A stretch of 64,000 nucleotides of DNA from Microscillaceae bacterium (lineage in GTDB: Bacteria; Bacteroidota; Bacteroidia; Cytophagales; Microscillaceae), in the NCBI GenBank assembly GCA_003483885.1, contig DMXI01000517.1:8757-72756 (forward strand). The letters run 5' to 3'. Below the pieces are notes generated by a model that saw only the letters and a program-made list of their open reading frames with translations, was not told the DNA's origin and did not search any database. Below, piece after piece: positions 55,067 to 64,000 of the stretch. How positions within the stretch are numbered: position 1 is the stretch's first letter; every line of letters begins with the position of its first letter. The position numbers and the translations under genes are program-made.

Positions 55067-56128
55067 ATGGCAACAGTTAGCCAAAAACAAGATATAAGAA
55101 AATTATCTCTGGAAGACATTACCCGCTTTTTAGAAAGTAAAGGAGAGAAGGCTTTTCGAGCCAAGCAAATTTATGCCTGGCTCTGGCAAAAATCAGCACA
55201 TAGTTTCGAGGCCATGACAAACTTATCGCTTTCGTTGCGCCAAATGCTGGAAGAGCACTTTGTGATTACGGCTTTGGCAATAGATCAGCAGCAAGTAAGT
55301 GAAGATCAAACCATTAAATCTACCTTCAAGCTTTTTGACAATCATGTAATCGAGGGAGTACTAATTCCAGCCAAGGAACGGATGACAGCCTGTGTTTCGT
55401 CACAGGTAGGTTGCTCACTGACTTGTAAGTTTTGCGCTACTGGGTATATGCCTCGCAAACGCAACTTAGAACCAGGTGAGATTTATGACCAGGTAGTGGC
55501 CATTGCTCAACAAGCCGAGAACCATTACCAACAACCCTTGAGCAATATTGTATATATGGGCATGGGCGAACCCTTGCTTAACTACAACAATGTGCTAAAA
55601 TCGGTAGAGTACATTACCTCTCCACAAGGTTTGAATATGTCTCCCAAGCGAATTACGGTTTCTACGGCGGGCATTGCCAAAATGATCAAAAAACTGGGCG
55701 ATGATCAGGTAAAATTCAACTTGGCGCTATCGCTGCACGCTGCCAATGACGTGAAGCGAAACGAAATTATGCCCATCAATGAAAATAACTCATTGGATGC
55801 CCTGAGAGAAGCACTCAAGTATTATTATCAAAAAACAAAAAACCGGGTCACCTACGAGTATATCGTATTCAATAACTTTAACGATTCGTTACAAGATGCC
55901 GAAGAACTATACCGATTTACTAAACATTTACCCTGTAAGGTAAATATCATAGAGTACAATCCCATTGCCGAGGCTGATTTTGTAAATACCAAAGAAGATA
56001 AGCTGGATAAATTTGCAAAGTACTTGGAAAACAAAGGGGTGATCGTAAAAGTGAGGCGTAGTAGAGGAAAAGATATTGATGCGGCTTGTGGACAGTTGGC
56101 TATTAAAGACAAAAAGGTGGAGAATTAA
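55067..56128 (+). CDS. rlmN: 23S rRNA/tRNA (adenine-C2)-methyltransferase
   Basis: 353 aa radical SAM enzyme that methylates A2503 of 23S rRNA and A37 of some tRNAs. The iron-sulfur cluster cysteines 116, 120 and 123 (CSLTCKFC) are present, as are GMGEPLLNY (SAM site), ALSLHAAND and a catalytic Cys near the end (DIDAACGQL). Complete. The stop codon is in a terminator-like hairpin. Confidence 0.97.
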   Translation: MATVSQKQDIRKLSLEDITRFLESKGEKAFRAKQIYAWLWQKSAHSFEAMTNLSLSLRQMLEEHFVITALAIDQQQVSEDQTIKSTFKLFDNHVIEGVLIPAKERMTACVSSQVGCSLTCKFCATGYMPRKRNLEPGEIYDQVVAIAQQAENHYQQPLSNIVYMGMGEPLLNYNNVLKSVEYITSPQGLNMSPKRITVSTAGIAKMIKKLGDDQVKFNLALSLHAANDVKRNEIMPINENNSLDALREALKYYYQKTKNRVTYEYIVFNNFNDSLQDAEELYRFTKHLPCKVNIIEYNPIAEADFVNTKEDKLDKFAKYLENKGVIVKVRRSRGKDIDAACGQLAIKDKKVEN

Positions 56129-56144
56129 TCACTCTCCACCCTTT
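56116..56144 (+). terminator. Terminator overlapping the rlmN stop codon
   Basis: GGTGGAGA (56116-56123) pairs with TCTCCACC (56133-56140), followed by a short T-run. It includes the last codons of rlmN. Confidence 0.65.
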
Positions 56145-56170
56145 ATCAGATGTGCTTTTATCTAATGAAA

Positions 56171-56611
56171 TTATCTTCTAAAACTTAAAACACCTCCTGA
56201 GCAATAACTTTTGGTCTTTTTGGTATCATAAGTAAAGCGAATGTAGTAAAGGCCGGTTTTTTGACAGGTATACTGAATCCCGTCATAGTACTTGCCATCT
56301 ACATAACTACTCGCGATGGCTTTTTTTCTGGCATTTAGCAAGGTGATTTTCAATCCTTCGCTCTTATTGTTGCGAGTGGCTAATGTGATGAGATACTTAG
56401 AGTTTCTACTCAAAATATAAGAATACTCTACCCTCTTTTTCTTGCCACTTTTTCCATCCACTGGGTAACCTTTCAAGAAAGTAAAACCTCGGGGAATAGT
56501 GCCAATGCCTTTACGAACCATTTGTTTGGCCTGACAGGCTGTAGGATTTACAGGAGTGGGTGTTGGGGTGAACCAAGCCATTAATGAAGTAAGTAAAAAA
56601 CTAAAAATCAT
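56171..56611 (-). CDS. Small exported cysteine-containing protein, paralogue 1
   Basis: 146 aa from ATG 56611. The frame extends to 56668, but only the inner start gives a signal peptide (1-16, then TPTPTPVNP). Three cysteines, the motif RGFTFLKGYPVDG and the ending YCSGGVLSFRR are shared with the gene at 56711. The strand-rich pattern suggests a small beta-sandwich. Function unknown. Confidence 0.72.
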   Translation of the reverse strand: MIFSFLLTSLMAWFTPTPTPVNPTACQAKQMVRKGIGTIPRGFTFLKGYPVDGKSGKKKRVEYSYILSRNSKYLITLATRNNKSEGLKITLLNARKKAIASSYVDGKYYDGIQYTCQKTGLYYIRFTYDTKKTKSYCSGGVLSFRR

Positions 56612-56710
56612 AGGTTTGCTTGTTTTGTTAATGTGAGATCGGTCATAAAAAAGACTTTCCAAATTCAATCATTTAGAAAGCCTTCCTTAATTTTTATTGA
56701 TTAAGATTAA

Positions 56711-57148
56711 TTAGCGTTTGAAGGCTAATACACCTCCACCACAATAATCTCCTTTTCCGTCAAACTGGAATGTAATGTAGTATATACCTGTCGCACTACA
56801 TTTGTAGTTCAAACCACCATAATATCTACCTCTGGCGTAGCTTGATACAATCTTTTTTCTACGAGAGTTCATGATAGAGACAATAAACCCTACGTTTTTT
56901 GGGTTACTGTTTTTTAGTCTTACAGTGTAGGTTGAATTTTTACTGAAAATGTAAGAGTATTTAATGAATTTTCTTTGCCCTTGTCTGCCGTCTACTGGGT
57001 AAGCCTTTAAGAAGGTAAAACCTTTGGGCAATTTTTTGATTACCTGATCAGTAAATGCCTTAGTATTACAAGCCATCGGTTTTACGGGGGTTGGCGTAAC
57101 GTTGGTAAACGATAAAAAAAACGACAGAATTAGATTTAAGACCATCAT
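56711..57148 (-). CDS. Small exported cysteine-containing protein, paralogue 2
   Basis: 145 aa with a signal peptide of about 20 residues, then TPTPVKPMAC. It shares KGFTFLKAYPVDGRQGQRK, SYIFSKNS and the ending YCGGGVLAFKR with its paralogue, so a local duplication is likely. A gap of 99 bases separates the two; they may be co-transcribed. The three conserved cysteines could stabilise the fold outside the cell. Confidence 0.72.
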   Translation of the reverse strand: MMVLNLILSFFLSFTNVTPTPVKPMACNTKAFTDQVIKKLPKGFTFLKAYPVDGRQGQRKFIKYSYIFSKNSTYTVRLKNSNPKNVGFIVSIMNSRRKKIVSSYARGRYYGGLNYKCSATGIYYITFQFDGKGDYCGGGVLAFKR

Positions 57149-57477
57149 AATAATTTTGGTTTTTTAGTAGAATTATGTCAAAAACGCTTTAGTTTTCTTA
57201 ATGTTAAAAGTAAAATAATAATTGTTTGTGAGTGCCCTTTACGAAAAATAACAAACAGTATAGGCAAAAACCTTACATACAAATGTAGGATATTTTTTGA
57301 AAAACCTCCATATCCTGCTAGTTTTTTAAAGTTAAAAGTAAACCTTCACAAGATTTTATTTTATAACTCATTCTACTATAAAAAATTTTACTTGGTTGAA
57401 TAAATTTATAGCAGCAGCTTGAGTTTTTAGATCAAATATAATAATTCAAATAGTTGGGTAGGCAAGGGCCTTTGACC
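57149..57477. other. 329-base intergenic region upstream of the paralogue pair
   Basis: No ORF. It holds a possible minus-strand -7 box (TACATTTG, 57287-57280) for the paralogue pair and an AGGATAT/ATATCCT inverted repeat near 57289-57315. Otherwise AT-rich. Confidence 0.4.
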
Positions 57478-59037
57478 CTACACTTCTTCCATTAACACAT
57501 TCATACGAAAACCAAAAGGGTTTAGTTTTTCCAAAATCTGACTTATAAAGGCTGGATTGTTAATATAAAAATTGAGTAAGTTCTCATATCGTTCTTGAGG
57601 CGCCCCATTTGGAAACAGTTTTTCTTTGAGCTTGATGAGCTGGTTTACCTCAGTTTCCATTTTACGCTCTTCTGATTTTTTCAATCTTTTTTCAATATTA
57701 CCCAATGATTTCAGTGCTTTTTGGTGTTCAGACTTGATAAAGCCTTCTAGCGACTTATCTACATCTTGGCTTTTTTGTACGAGTCGCTCAAATAGTTGAT
57801 TAAGTCCTTCGGTTTCTTGTTCCAGGGTAATTTCATTTTCTGAATTGGCCAATACAAAGTTTTTGCGGAGTGTTACTTCGTCCAGAAATAAATCTTGAAT
57901 GCTCAAATGCAACTTATTGAATTTCTTAACGCTTGGCTTATTCACAAAAAGCACAAAATTACGAGGCTGAAGCATCGGGAAAGGCACCTGATAATGCTCA
58001 AACACTCCTTTGAGTTGTAACCAGTACACCAATTCGCTTGGCCCTCCTATATAACTCAGGTTTGGCAATATCCACTCTTGGTACAATGGCCTCAGAATAA
58101 CATTGGGGCTAAATCGCTCTGGGTGCTCTTCGATAAGTTTGGCCATTTCCTCTGACGAAAACTTTAAATCAGTGCCCAGCACTTCAAAGTGATTATCGTT
58201 ATGAACAATTCGTTGGCGTACCCCTTCCTCGAGGTAAAAGAAATTGATTTCCCGGGGAGTAACCTGGGTTTTATAATGAAGAGCATTCAGTTTTTCGCTC
58301 GTTTTAGAAACGATCTCAAATGAAGCTGGATTCAATACTTCTGCTTTAATGACTTCTTGATATACACTTTTCAAAGCGGGATGATCGGCGTCGAACACGA
58401 TAAGTCCAGTATCTGCAAACAGGTGATGTACCAGATAGCGTGTGGCTTCGGCTAGGGATGGTTGCTCTAAATATGCTTTTCTGAAAATCTCAGGAGCTTC
58501 GTTGATCTCTTCAAAAATTGACTGCAATCCATCAGGGGTAAACCTACCTACTGCCCCAGTTTGGCTTGTTTCCCAGGTATGCGTTTTACCAAACAAATGA
58601 AAATGATTGATTTCTTCAAAATCGTGGTCTTCGGTAGCCATCCAATATACTGGTACAAAATTGTAGTCAGGGTACTTTTCTTTGAGCGCTTTTGCAGTAT
58701 TGATAGCCGCGGCTATTTTGTACACAAAATATAAAGGACCAGTAAATAAATTGAGCTGATGTCCAGTAGTTACTGTAAAAGTATTTTCGTCTAATAAAGC
58801 GTCAATTTGTGCTTGGGGTGCAGTCTCAATTGCCTTGTATTGTTCGGTTACTACTTGGTGTAAAACCGTTCTTGTAGCTTTGGGGAATGTTTTTTTAAGG
58901 GCTATCTGTTGGGCGAAGTTATCAATTGAGGGAGATTGATGATAAAATTCTTTGAGGGTATCGTTTTCGGTAATATAATCTATAAAGGTTTGGGAAAATA
59001 GTTTGGTATCGGCAAAATCGATTTGATGTAATTGCAT
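57478..59037 (-). CDS. bshC: Bacillithiol biosynthesis cysteine-adding enzyme
   Basis: 519 aa. BshC adds cysteine to glucosaminyl-malate as the last step of bacillithiol synthesis. The TVTTGHQLNLFTGPLYFVYK and FVPVYWMATEDHDFEEI blocks are hallmarks, as is ILRPLYQEWILPNLSYIGGP. A C-terminal coiled coil covers about 400-480, and the length fits the family. This indicates the cell uses bacillithiol as a thiol buffer. BshA and BshB are not in the window. Confidence 0.96.
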   Translation of the reverse strand: MQLHQIDFADTKLFSQTFIDYITENDTLKEFYHQSPSIDNFAQQIALKKTFPKATRTVLHQVVTEQYKAIETAPQAQIDALLDENTFTVTTGHQLNLFTGPLYFVYKIAAAINTAKALKEKYPDYNFVPVYWMATEDHDFEEINHFHLFGKTHTWETSQTGAVGRFTPDGLQSIFEEINEAPEIFRKAYLEQPSLAEATRYLVHHLFADTGLIVFDADHPALKSVYQEVIKAEVLNPASFEIVSKTSEKLNALHYKTQVTPREINFFYLEEGVRQRIVHNDNHFEVLGTDLKFSSEEMAKLIEEHPERFSPNVILRPLYQEWILPNLSYIGGPSELVYWLQLKGVFEHYQVPFPMLQPRNFVLFVNKPSVKKFNKLHLSIQDLFLDEVTLRKNFVLANSENEITLEQETEGLNQLFERLVQKSQDVDKSLEGFIKSEHQKALKSLGNIEKRLKKSEERKMETEVNQLIKLKEKLFPNGAPQERYENLLNFYINNPAFISQILEKLNPFGFRMNVLMEEV

Positions 59038-59638
59038 GAGTATTTGGTTTTGCTGCTTGTTCCTAAAATTGTGTTTTTGGACAGTATCCAGTCAATAATT
59101 GTGAGTAAAATTACAGGGTTTTTAAAAGGTGCGCTGTTAAATGGATGTTAAGTTAGATAAGGGGTAATTTTTTTTATACCAAGCCTTCAAAAAACAGGTT
59201 TTATATACAAATAAATCTGTTTGATAATCTTTATCTTACTGGTGAAACTAGAGTATGTTTAAAAATTATAATCTGAGCTAAAAACGCGACTTTTCCGCAC
59301 TGATTTACCTTTGGTGAGCTCTGCACAGCGGAGCTGTAGCCTCGGTTTAGCAATTTTTGCGGCAATAGCTTTGGCTATTCCCTTAAATTCCTAAATCCCG
59401 ACAAGTCGGAATGTGCTGCATCAATACGAAAAATTCATCATTTTTAACTTTGAAGACAAAATTTAAACATACTCTTATTAATTTCGTCATCAACAAACTA
59501 ACCACTCCTATCGTTCTTTGAGTCATTAAACCCTAGCCCAATTTCAAAGGTTAGGTTCATAATAACATTTTTACTAAGATACCATTACAATCAATACACT
59601 ATTATAGTACTCAATAGTTATACAAACCAATAGACATT
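59038..59638. other. 601-base intergenic region
   Basis: The largest non-coding gap, between the divergent bshC and TPR-CHAT genes. It holds one palindromic element (next entry). The 163 bases before the TPR-CHAT start are AT-rich without a clear promoter. Confidence 0.5.
59250..59475. repeat. Palindromic element with 14-bp perfect terminal inverted repeats
   Basis: 226 bp. AGAGTATGTTTAAA at 59250-59263 is exactly complementary to TTTAAACATACTCT at 59462-59475. The inner region has several small hairpins, including an AATAGCTTTGGCTATT core and CCCGACAAGTCGG. AAATTCCTAAATCCC is shared with the element at 47865-48063. No ORF. Confidence 0.75.
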
Positions 59639-62600
59639 ATGATGCACATAAGGGCTATCTTGATTGCAGCCTTATTTTTGGGAATAAGCTTTGCCTCTCA
59701 AGCTCAAAAAGACTATCAGAAACTCTACAATGATATTGTAGCTGCTTCACAAAAAAAGGATTACAAAACAGCCATTAAATTATCAGAAGAAATGCTGCCT
59801 GATGCAGAAAAAGTGCTGGGCAAAGATTCTAAAAATCTGGGATCTTTTTACTATAGCGTGGCGGGGTTTTATCAGGCAGATCGTCAATTTGATAAAGCCG
59901 AAAAACTATACGAAAAGTGCCTTGCCGTACGCAAAATAGCCGTTGGTGAAAAAGACCCTAGCTACTTTAAAACCCAACGAAAACTGGCGACTCTCTACTA
60001 CGCCTCTCAAAAAGCAGAAAAAGCGGCTAACCTATACAACCAAATTCTGGAAGCACAAAAAAATGCAGGCCTGGACAAAAGCAAGGAATACGCGCTTACT
60101 TTATACAATTTAGCTAATTTGAATTTTAGTCTTGGCAAGTTCAAAGAATCAGAACAGTACTATCAACAGGCGCTTACGCTTCAAAAAGAACTTGTAGGAG
60201 ATAAAAGCCCCGAATATCTTGTTACCCTGGAAAGACTCGCTTTTTTATATTCTCAACAAGGCAATTACCCCAAAGCAGAACCGCTCTTTAAGCAAATTTG
60301 GCAAACCTACAAGACTACAGTCAACAATGGCAACTCTAACTACATACGTGCCGTAGGCAACCTTGCCGAGATCTATTTTGCCATTGGTAAATACCAGGAA
60401 GCAGGGCCATTGTATGATGAAACAACTCAATTGCTCAAAGCGACTAAAAGCCCACTTTATGGCCGTTTTTTGGTAAGTTATGCCATCCTTAAAGAGATTC
60501 AAGACAATTATGCTGCTGCCGAAAAACTATATCAAGAAGCCATTGAAGCATTAAAAAAAGATGTGGGAGAGGATCATCCTGATTATGCCCAGGCATTACA
60601 CGATTTTGGGAAGTTTCACGAGGTGAAAGAGGACTATCCTAAAGCTAAAACCTTGATGCAGCAGGCCCAGCAGATTCGACAAAAAGCGTTGGGAACGAAT
60701 CACCCCAAATATGCCGAGTCGCTCAATGATTTGGCCAAGCTTTATTTTAAGCTAGGCCAGCTCAATGTTGCGCTGGATAATTGTCAAAAAGCCCTCAATA
60801 TTCGCCAAAAAGGCAACGATAAACTGGCGGTGGTTACTACCATTCGCAACTTAGCTAATATCTATCGGGCTATGAAACGCATCAGCGACGCTGAAAAATA
60901 CTATAAAACGGCGTTGATCGAACAAGAAAAAATTCAAGGGAAATTGCACAAAGAATACTTGACCACGCTCAATAGTTTGGGGGAAATGTATGACGAAGCC
61001 AATCGTTTACAGGAAGCCCAGGAAACCTACAAGCAAGTATTAGCCGCTCGTGCTAAAACATTGGGCACCAACCATCGCGACTATTTGTTGACTTCTTATA
61101 ACCTGGCTATGACTTATTTGGCAGATGACAATAAAATAGACAGTGCTTATCAGCTCATGCTTCAGTTAGAAAAGAACAGTACTTTTCTCCAAAAAATGCC
61201 TAGAATATATGCCAATATTTTACGCAACTTGGGTGGCTTTTTTTACCAACAAGGAAAAGTAGAAGAAGCCAAAATCCGGTTTAGTAAAGGGTTGAAACTC
61301 TATCCTCGCCGGGATGAAAGCTATGTTCATTTTGTAAATTCTCTGGCGGCATCTTATGCCGAATCTGGTGCGTATACAGCGGCTGATTCTTTGTATCAGG
61401 TAGCCCGTAAACTGAGCTTAGACAAATATGGTAAAGACAGCGAGATATACGCCATTACGCTTAACGAATCGGGCAAGTTGTACGAACAATCAGGAAGGTA
61501 TCAGGAGGCGGTAACCAATTATCAGGAAGCACTACGCATAGCCAAGAAAATCAGAGGATCTAATAGTCCTCAATACGCCACCGCTTTACACGACTTGGGA
61601 GTGGTTTTTAAAGCAATGGGTAAATATGTGGAGTCGGAACAAAGTTTTGAAAAAGCCCGGGACATTCGAAAAGCCAAACTTGGGGTGAATTCTTACGCTT
61701 ATTCGGTAACCCTCAACGATATGGGTAACCTGTATAAAGTAATGGGGCGATACAATGACGCTGAAAAATACTATACCCAGGCTTTAAATATCCGAAAACA
61801 GATCTTAGGTGTCAATCATTTTGAATATGCTGTATCTCTCAATGACCTGGCGGGTCTTTATCGCAGGCAGGGCAAAAACAAAGAAGCACGTAAATTATAT
61901 GAGCAAGCCTTGGAAATTCGCAAAACTGAACTAGGCGAAAACCATCCAGACTATGCCGTATCGCTGGACAATCTGGCCAGTATGTTTCGTAGTGAAGGAA
62001 ATCGCGAAAAAGCCGAGGAGTTTTACATAAAGGCGCTTGAAATACGAGGGGTAGTATTGGGGAATAAACATCCAGCCTACGCAGCTTCTCTCAACAATTT
62101 GGCAGTGTTTTATGAAGAAGCTGGCAAAATGGAAGAAGCAGAACAGGCTTACAAACAAACAGTAGATATTTTTAAAGAGCGTCTTGGAGAAAACCATCCA
62201 GACTATGGCATGACCTTAGCCAACCTTGCTGCTTTTTATGAAGCCCGAAATAAATTCACGGAAGCTGATCAGTATTTTACTCAAGCTGTAAAAATTGTAC
62301 TGAATCAGATTGATAAAACTTTTTCGGCACTCAGCGAAGAAGAAAAGAAACAGTTTTATCAGGTAAACAAGCGTTTTATTGATGGTTTTATGCGCTTTGC
62401 TTTCAACTCTTCTGGATTACGTGCTGCCAAAGGCCAAACCAATTTACCTATTTTGGGCGAAGCTTATAACCTACAATTGGCCACCAAGGCCTTGATCCTG
62501 AACTCTACTACCAAGGTAAGGCGACGTATTATGGCCAGTGGCAATCAAGCATTGATCAATCAATACAACCAATGGCAAAAGATTAGAGAGCAAATTTCTA

Positions 62601-63961
62601 ACTTGTACAACTTGGGGCAAGCCGAATTAACCCGTAAAGGCATCAAGGTCAAGGACCTGGAAATTCAGGCCAATCGTTTAGAGAGGGCGCTATCCTCTAG
62701 AGCTGAGGGCTTTAAAGGGGCCTACAACCCATCGCTTCCGACCTGGAAAGACGTGCAAAAGCGTTTGAAACCAGGAGAAGCCGCCATAGAAATGATTCGC
62801 CTCAAAACGCTCAAAGATAGTATCTATTACAGTGTATTGATTGTAAAGCCCGATACCAAAAATCACCCAGAGTTTTTAACCATTCGTGGAGGAAAAGATC
62901 TGGAAAGCAAATATGTGGCTTACTACAAAAACGCGGTTAAATTCCGAAGAGTGGATCGATACTCTTATAATAAGTTTTGGAGTCCTTTGAAGCAATCGCT
63001 TAAAGGAATAAAAAAGGTCTATATTTCTCCCGATGGCGTCTACAATCAAGTGAATTTGAATACGATGACTGACCCCAATACGGGCAAGTTTGTGATTGAT
63101 GAAATAGAGATTGCGATGGTTACTAACACGCGTGACTTGCTGGAATACGGCACACGCAATACCAACAACAAGCAAGCAGTACTCCTGGGACATCCTACCT
63201 ATCATATAAATCCCAAGAGCGCCATAAGAGCTAGTACTAAAAAAACCAACCTGGATGAGCAAACTGATACTTGGCTCAAGCACGCTTACTTTAGCGATTT
63301 ACCTGGCACCCAAATAGAGGTAGAAGGTATCAATAAAGTATTAAGTAAAAAAAGCTGGCGTACGACTATCCATTTAGGTCTCAAGGCGCGGGAAGACAGC
63401 CTGAAGACAGTTAATAACCCTGACATCTTACACATTGCTACCCACGGCTTCTTTATTCCTTCTTTGAGCGACCAACAAAGCGATTCACGTGGGGTAAAAA
63501 TTAAACCCAGTAAAAAGAAGAAAAAAAATGACAATGAGGGCGATAATGACCCTATGTTGCGTTCGGGTTTGATCTTGGCAGGGGTGACTGATTATTTTAA
63601 TGCTGCCGAAAAACCCAACTCCGACGATGGGGTGCTTACTGCCTATGAGGCTATGAACTTGCAATTGGATCAAACCGATTTGGTGGTGCTTTCGGCTTGC
63701 GAAACTGGACTCGGAAAGGTACAAAGTGGCGAAGGAGTATATGGTTTACAGCGTGCCCTAAAAATTGCGGGGGCCCGTACCATTTTGATGAGTTTGTGGA
63801 AAGTAAGCGATGAGGCCACCCAAAAGCTGATGAATGCTTTTTATGCCGAATGGCTCAAATCTGGTAACAAACGGGATGCTTTTCAAAAAGCACAACAACA
63901 GATTCGTCAAGAATACAAGCATCCTTATTATTGGGGAGCGTTTGTGATGGTAGGAGAGTAA
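59639..63961 (+). CDS. Exported TPR-CHAT domain protease
   Basis: 1440 aa. A signal peptide occupies residues 1-23 (ending FASQAQ). From about 30 to 890 there are some 20 tetratricopeptide repeats of 42 residues, of the kinesin-light-chain type (pattern ALxxLAxLYxxxGKYxEAExLYxQALxI). A helical linker leads to a CHAT domain (about 1090-1440), a caspase-relative peptidase: His1269 in ILHIATHGFF and Cys1354 in VLSACETGLG form an intact dyad, and LMSLWKVSD is typical. It may cleave or bind partners captured by the TPRs; the signal peptide puts it outside the cytoplasm. Confidence 0.93.
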   Translation: MMHIRAILIAALFLGISFASQAQKDYQKLYNDIVAASQKKDYKTAIKLSEEMLPDAEKVLGKDSKNLGSFYYSVAGFYQADRQFDKAEKLYEKCLAVRKIAVGEKDPSYFKTQRKLATLYYASQKAEKAANLYNQILEAQKNAGLDKSKEYALTLYNLANLNFSLGKFKESEQYYQQALTLQKELVGDKSPEYLVTLERLAFLYSQQGNYPKAEPLFKQIWQTYKTTVNNGNSNYIRAVGNLAEIYFAIGKYQEAGPLYDETTQLLKATKSPLYGRFLVSYAILKEIQDNYAAAEKLYQEAIEALKKDVGEDHPDYAQALHDFGKFHEVKEDYPKAKTLMQQAQQIRQKALGTNHPKYAESLNDLAKLYFKLGQLNVALDNCQKALNIRQKGNDKLAVVTTIRNLANIYRAMKRISDAEKYYKTALIEQEKIQGKLHKEYLTTLNSLGEMYDEANRLQEAQETYKQVLAARAKTLGTNHRDYLLTSYNLAMTYLADDNKIDSAYQLMLQLEKNSTFLQKMPRIYANILRNLGGFFYQQGKVEEAKIRFSKGLKLYPRRDESYVHFVNSLAASYAESGAYTAADSLYQVARKLSLDKYGKDSEIYAITLNESGKLYEQSGRYQEAVTNYQEALRIAKKIRGSNSPQYATALHDLGVVFKAMGKYVESEQSFEKARDIRKAKLGVNSYAYSVTLNDMGNLYKVMGRYNDAEKYYTQALNIRKQILGVNHFEYAVSLNDLAGLYRRQGKNKEARKLYEQALEIRKTELGENHPDYAVSLDNLASMFRSEGNREKAEEFYIKALEIRGVVLGNKHPAYAASLNNLAVFYEEAGKMEEAEQAYKQTVDIFKERLGENHPDYGMTLANLAAFYEARNKFTEADQYFTQAVKIVLNQIDKTFSALSEEEKKQFYQVNKRFIDGFMRFAFNSSGLRAAKGQTNLPILGEAYNLQLATKALILNSTTKVRRRIMASGNQALINQYNQWQKIREQISNLYNLGQAELTRKGIKVKDLEIQANRLERALSSRAEGFKGAYNPSLPTWKDVQKRLKPGEAAIEMIRLKTLKDSIYYSVLIVKPDTKNHPEFLTIRGGKDLESKYVAYYKNAVKFRRVDRYSYNKFWSPLKQSLKGIKKVYISPDGVYNQVNLNTMTDPNTGKFVIDEIEIAMVTNTRDLLEYGTRNTNNKQAVLLGHPTYHINPKSAIRASTKKTNLDEQTDTWLKHAYFSDLPGTQIEVEGINKVLSKKSWRTTIHLGLKAREDSLKTVNNPDILHIATHGFFIPSLSDQQSDSRGVKIKPSKKKKKNDNEGDNDPMLRSGLILAGVTDYFNAAEKPNSDDGVLTAYEAMNLQLDQTDLVVLSACETGLGKVQSGEGVYGLQRALKIAGARTILMSLWKVSDEATQKLMNAFYAEWLKSGNKRDAFQKAQQQIRQEYKHPYYWGAFVMVGE

Positions 63962-64000
63962 TTGTTTAAGTGAAAAGCTTTTTTAAATTAAAAATGTAAA

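Overview
The window looks like chromosomal DNA of a marine gliding Bacteroidota of the order Cytophagales; a Microscilla-like organism is my best guess. The reasons are about 40% GC, a C-terminal type IX secretion sorting domain, many Bacteroidota-type lipoproteins, a BspA-like repeat protein, PAS/GAF multi-sensor kinases, TPR-CHAT and caspase-like proteins, bacillithiol synthesis (BshC), and promoters resembling TTG-N19-TAnnTTTG instead of Shine-Dalgarno-led starts. No rRNA, tRNA or CRISPR array was seen.

Layout. 0.1-4.5 kb: two rhomboid proteases and mutL on the minus strand. 4.8-10 kb, plus strand: a GH3/beta-lactamase lipoprotein, a four-helix-bundle protein and an exported M20 amidohydrolase. 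10-12.5 kb: an ARPP-1-like gene and a divergent orphan cas6, both bordered by palindromic insertion elements. 12.6-16.2 kb: a large sensor kinase overlapping a single-domain response regulator. 17.6-23 kb: the cell-division block murC-ftsQ-ftsA-ftsZ. 23.2-30.7 kb: two STAS-like paralogues, M23 and M28 exported peptidases, three tandem paralogous exported proteins and a GNAT. 30.9-33 kb: a sigma factor reduced to region 2, followed by a membrane anti-sigma-like protein with a degenerate caspase-like domain. 33-41.9 kb: mixed accessory genes, including a methyltransferase with a lipobox, a DUF5685 protein with a metallothionein-like tail, and a gene split by a 16-bp tandem duplication. 42-46 kb: aroK, cdaA (c-di-AMP), a hypothetical gene, folP and a DoxX-like gene. 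46-59 kb: LRR proteins, YciI, a peptide-type ABC permease, a T9SS cargo with 12 BspA repeats, threonine aldolase, GDPD, rlmN, two small Cys proteins and bshC. 59.6-64 kb: a 1440-residue exported TPR-CHAT protein.

The most distinctive signal outside genes is a set of short, non-coding palindromic elements (about 100-230 bp) with terminal inverted repeats in intergenic spaces. One family lies directly at stop codons: the copy at cas6 has a perfect 10-bp flanking direct repeat that includes the cas6 stop codon, and the copy at the ABC permease has a decayed one. A second family has two complete copies about 36 kb apart in opposite orientation. Two more singletons lie at 53.6 and 59.3 kb. These resemble MITE-type elements.

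The most distinctive coding signals are the minimal sigma / pseudo-caspase anti-sigma pair, the orphan cas6 beside ARPP-1, the lipobox methyltransferase, and the gene broken by the 16-bp duplication. All functional calls rest on motifs read by eye; no database search was possible.
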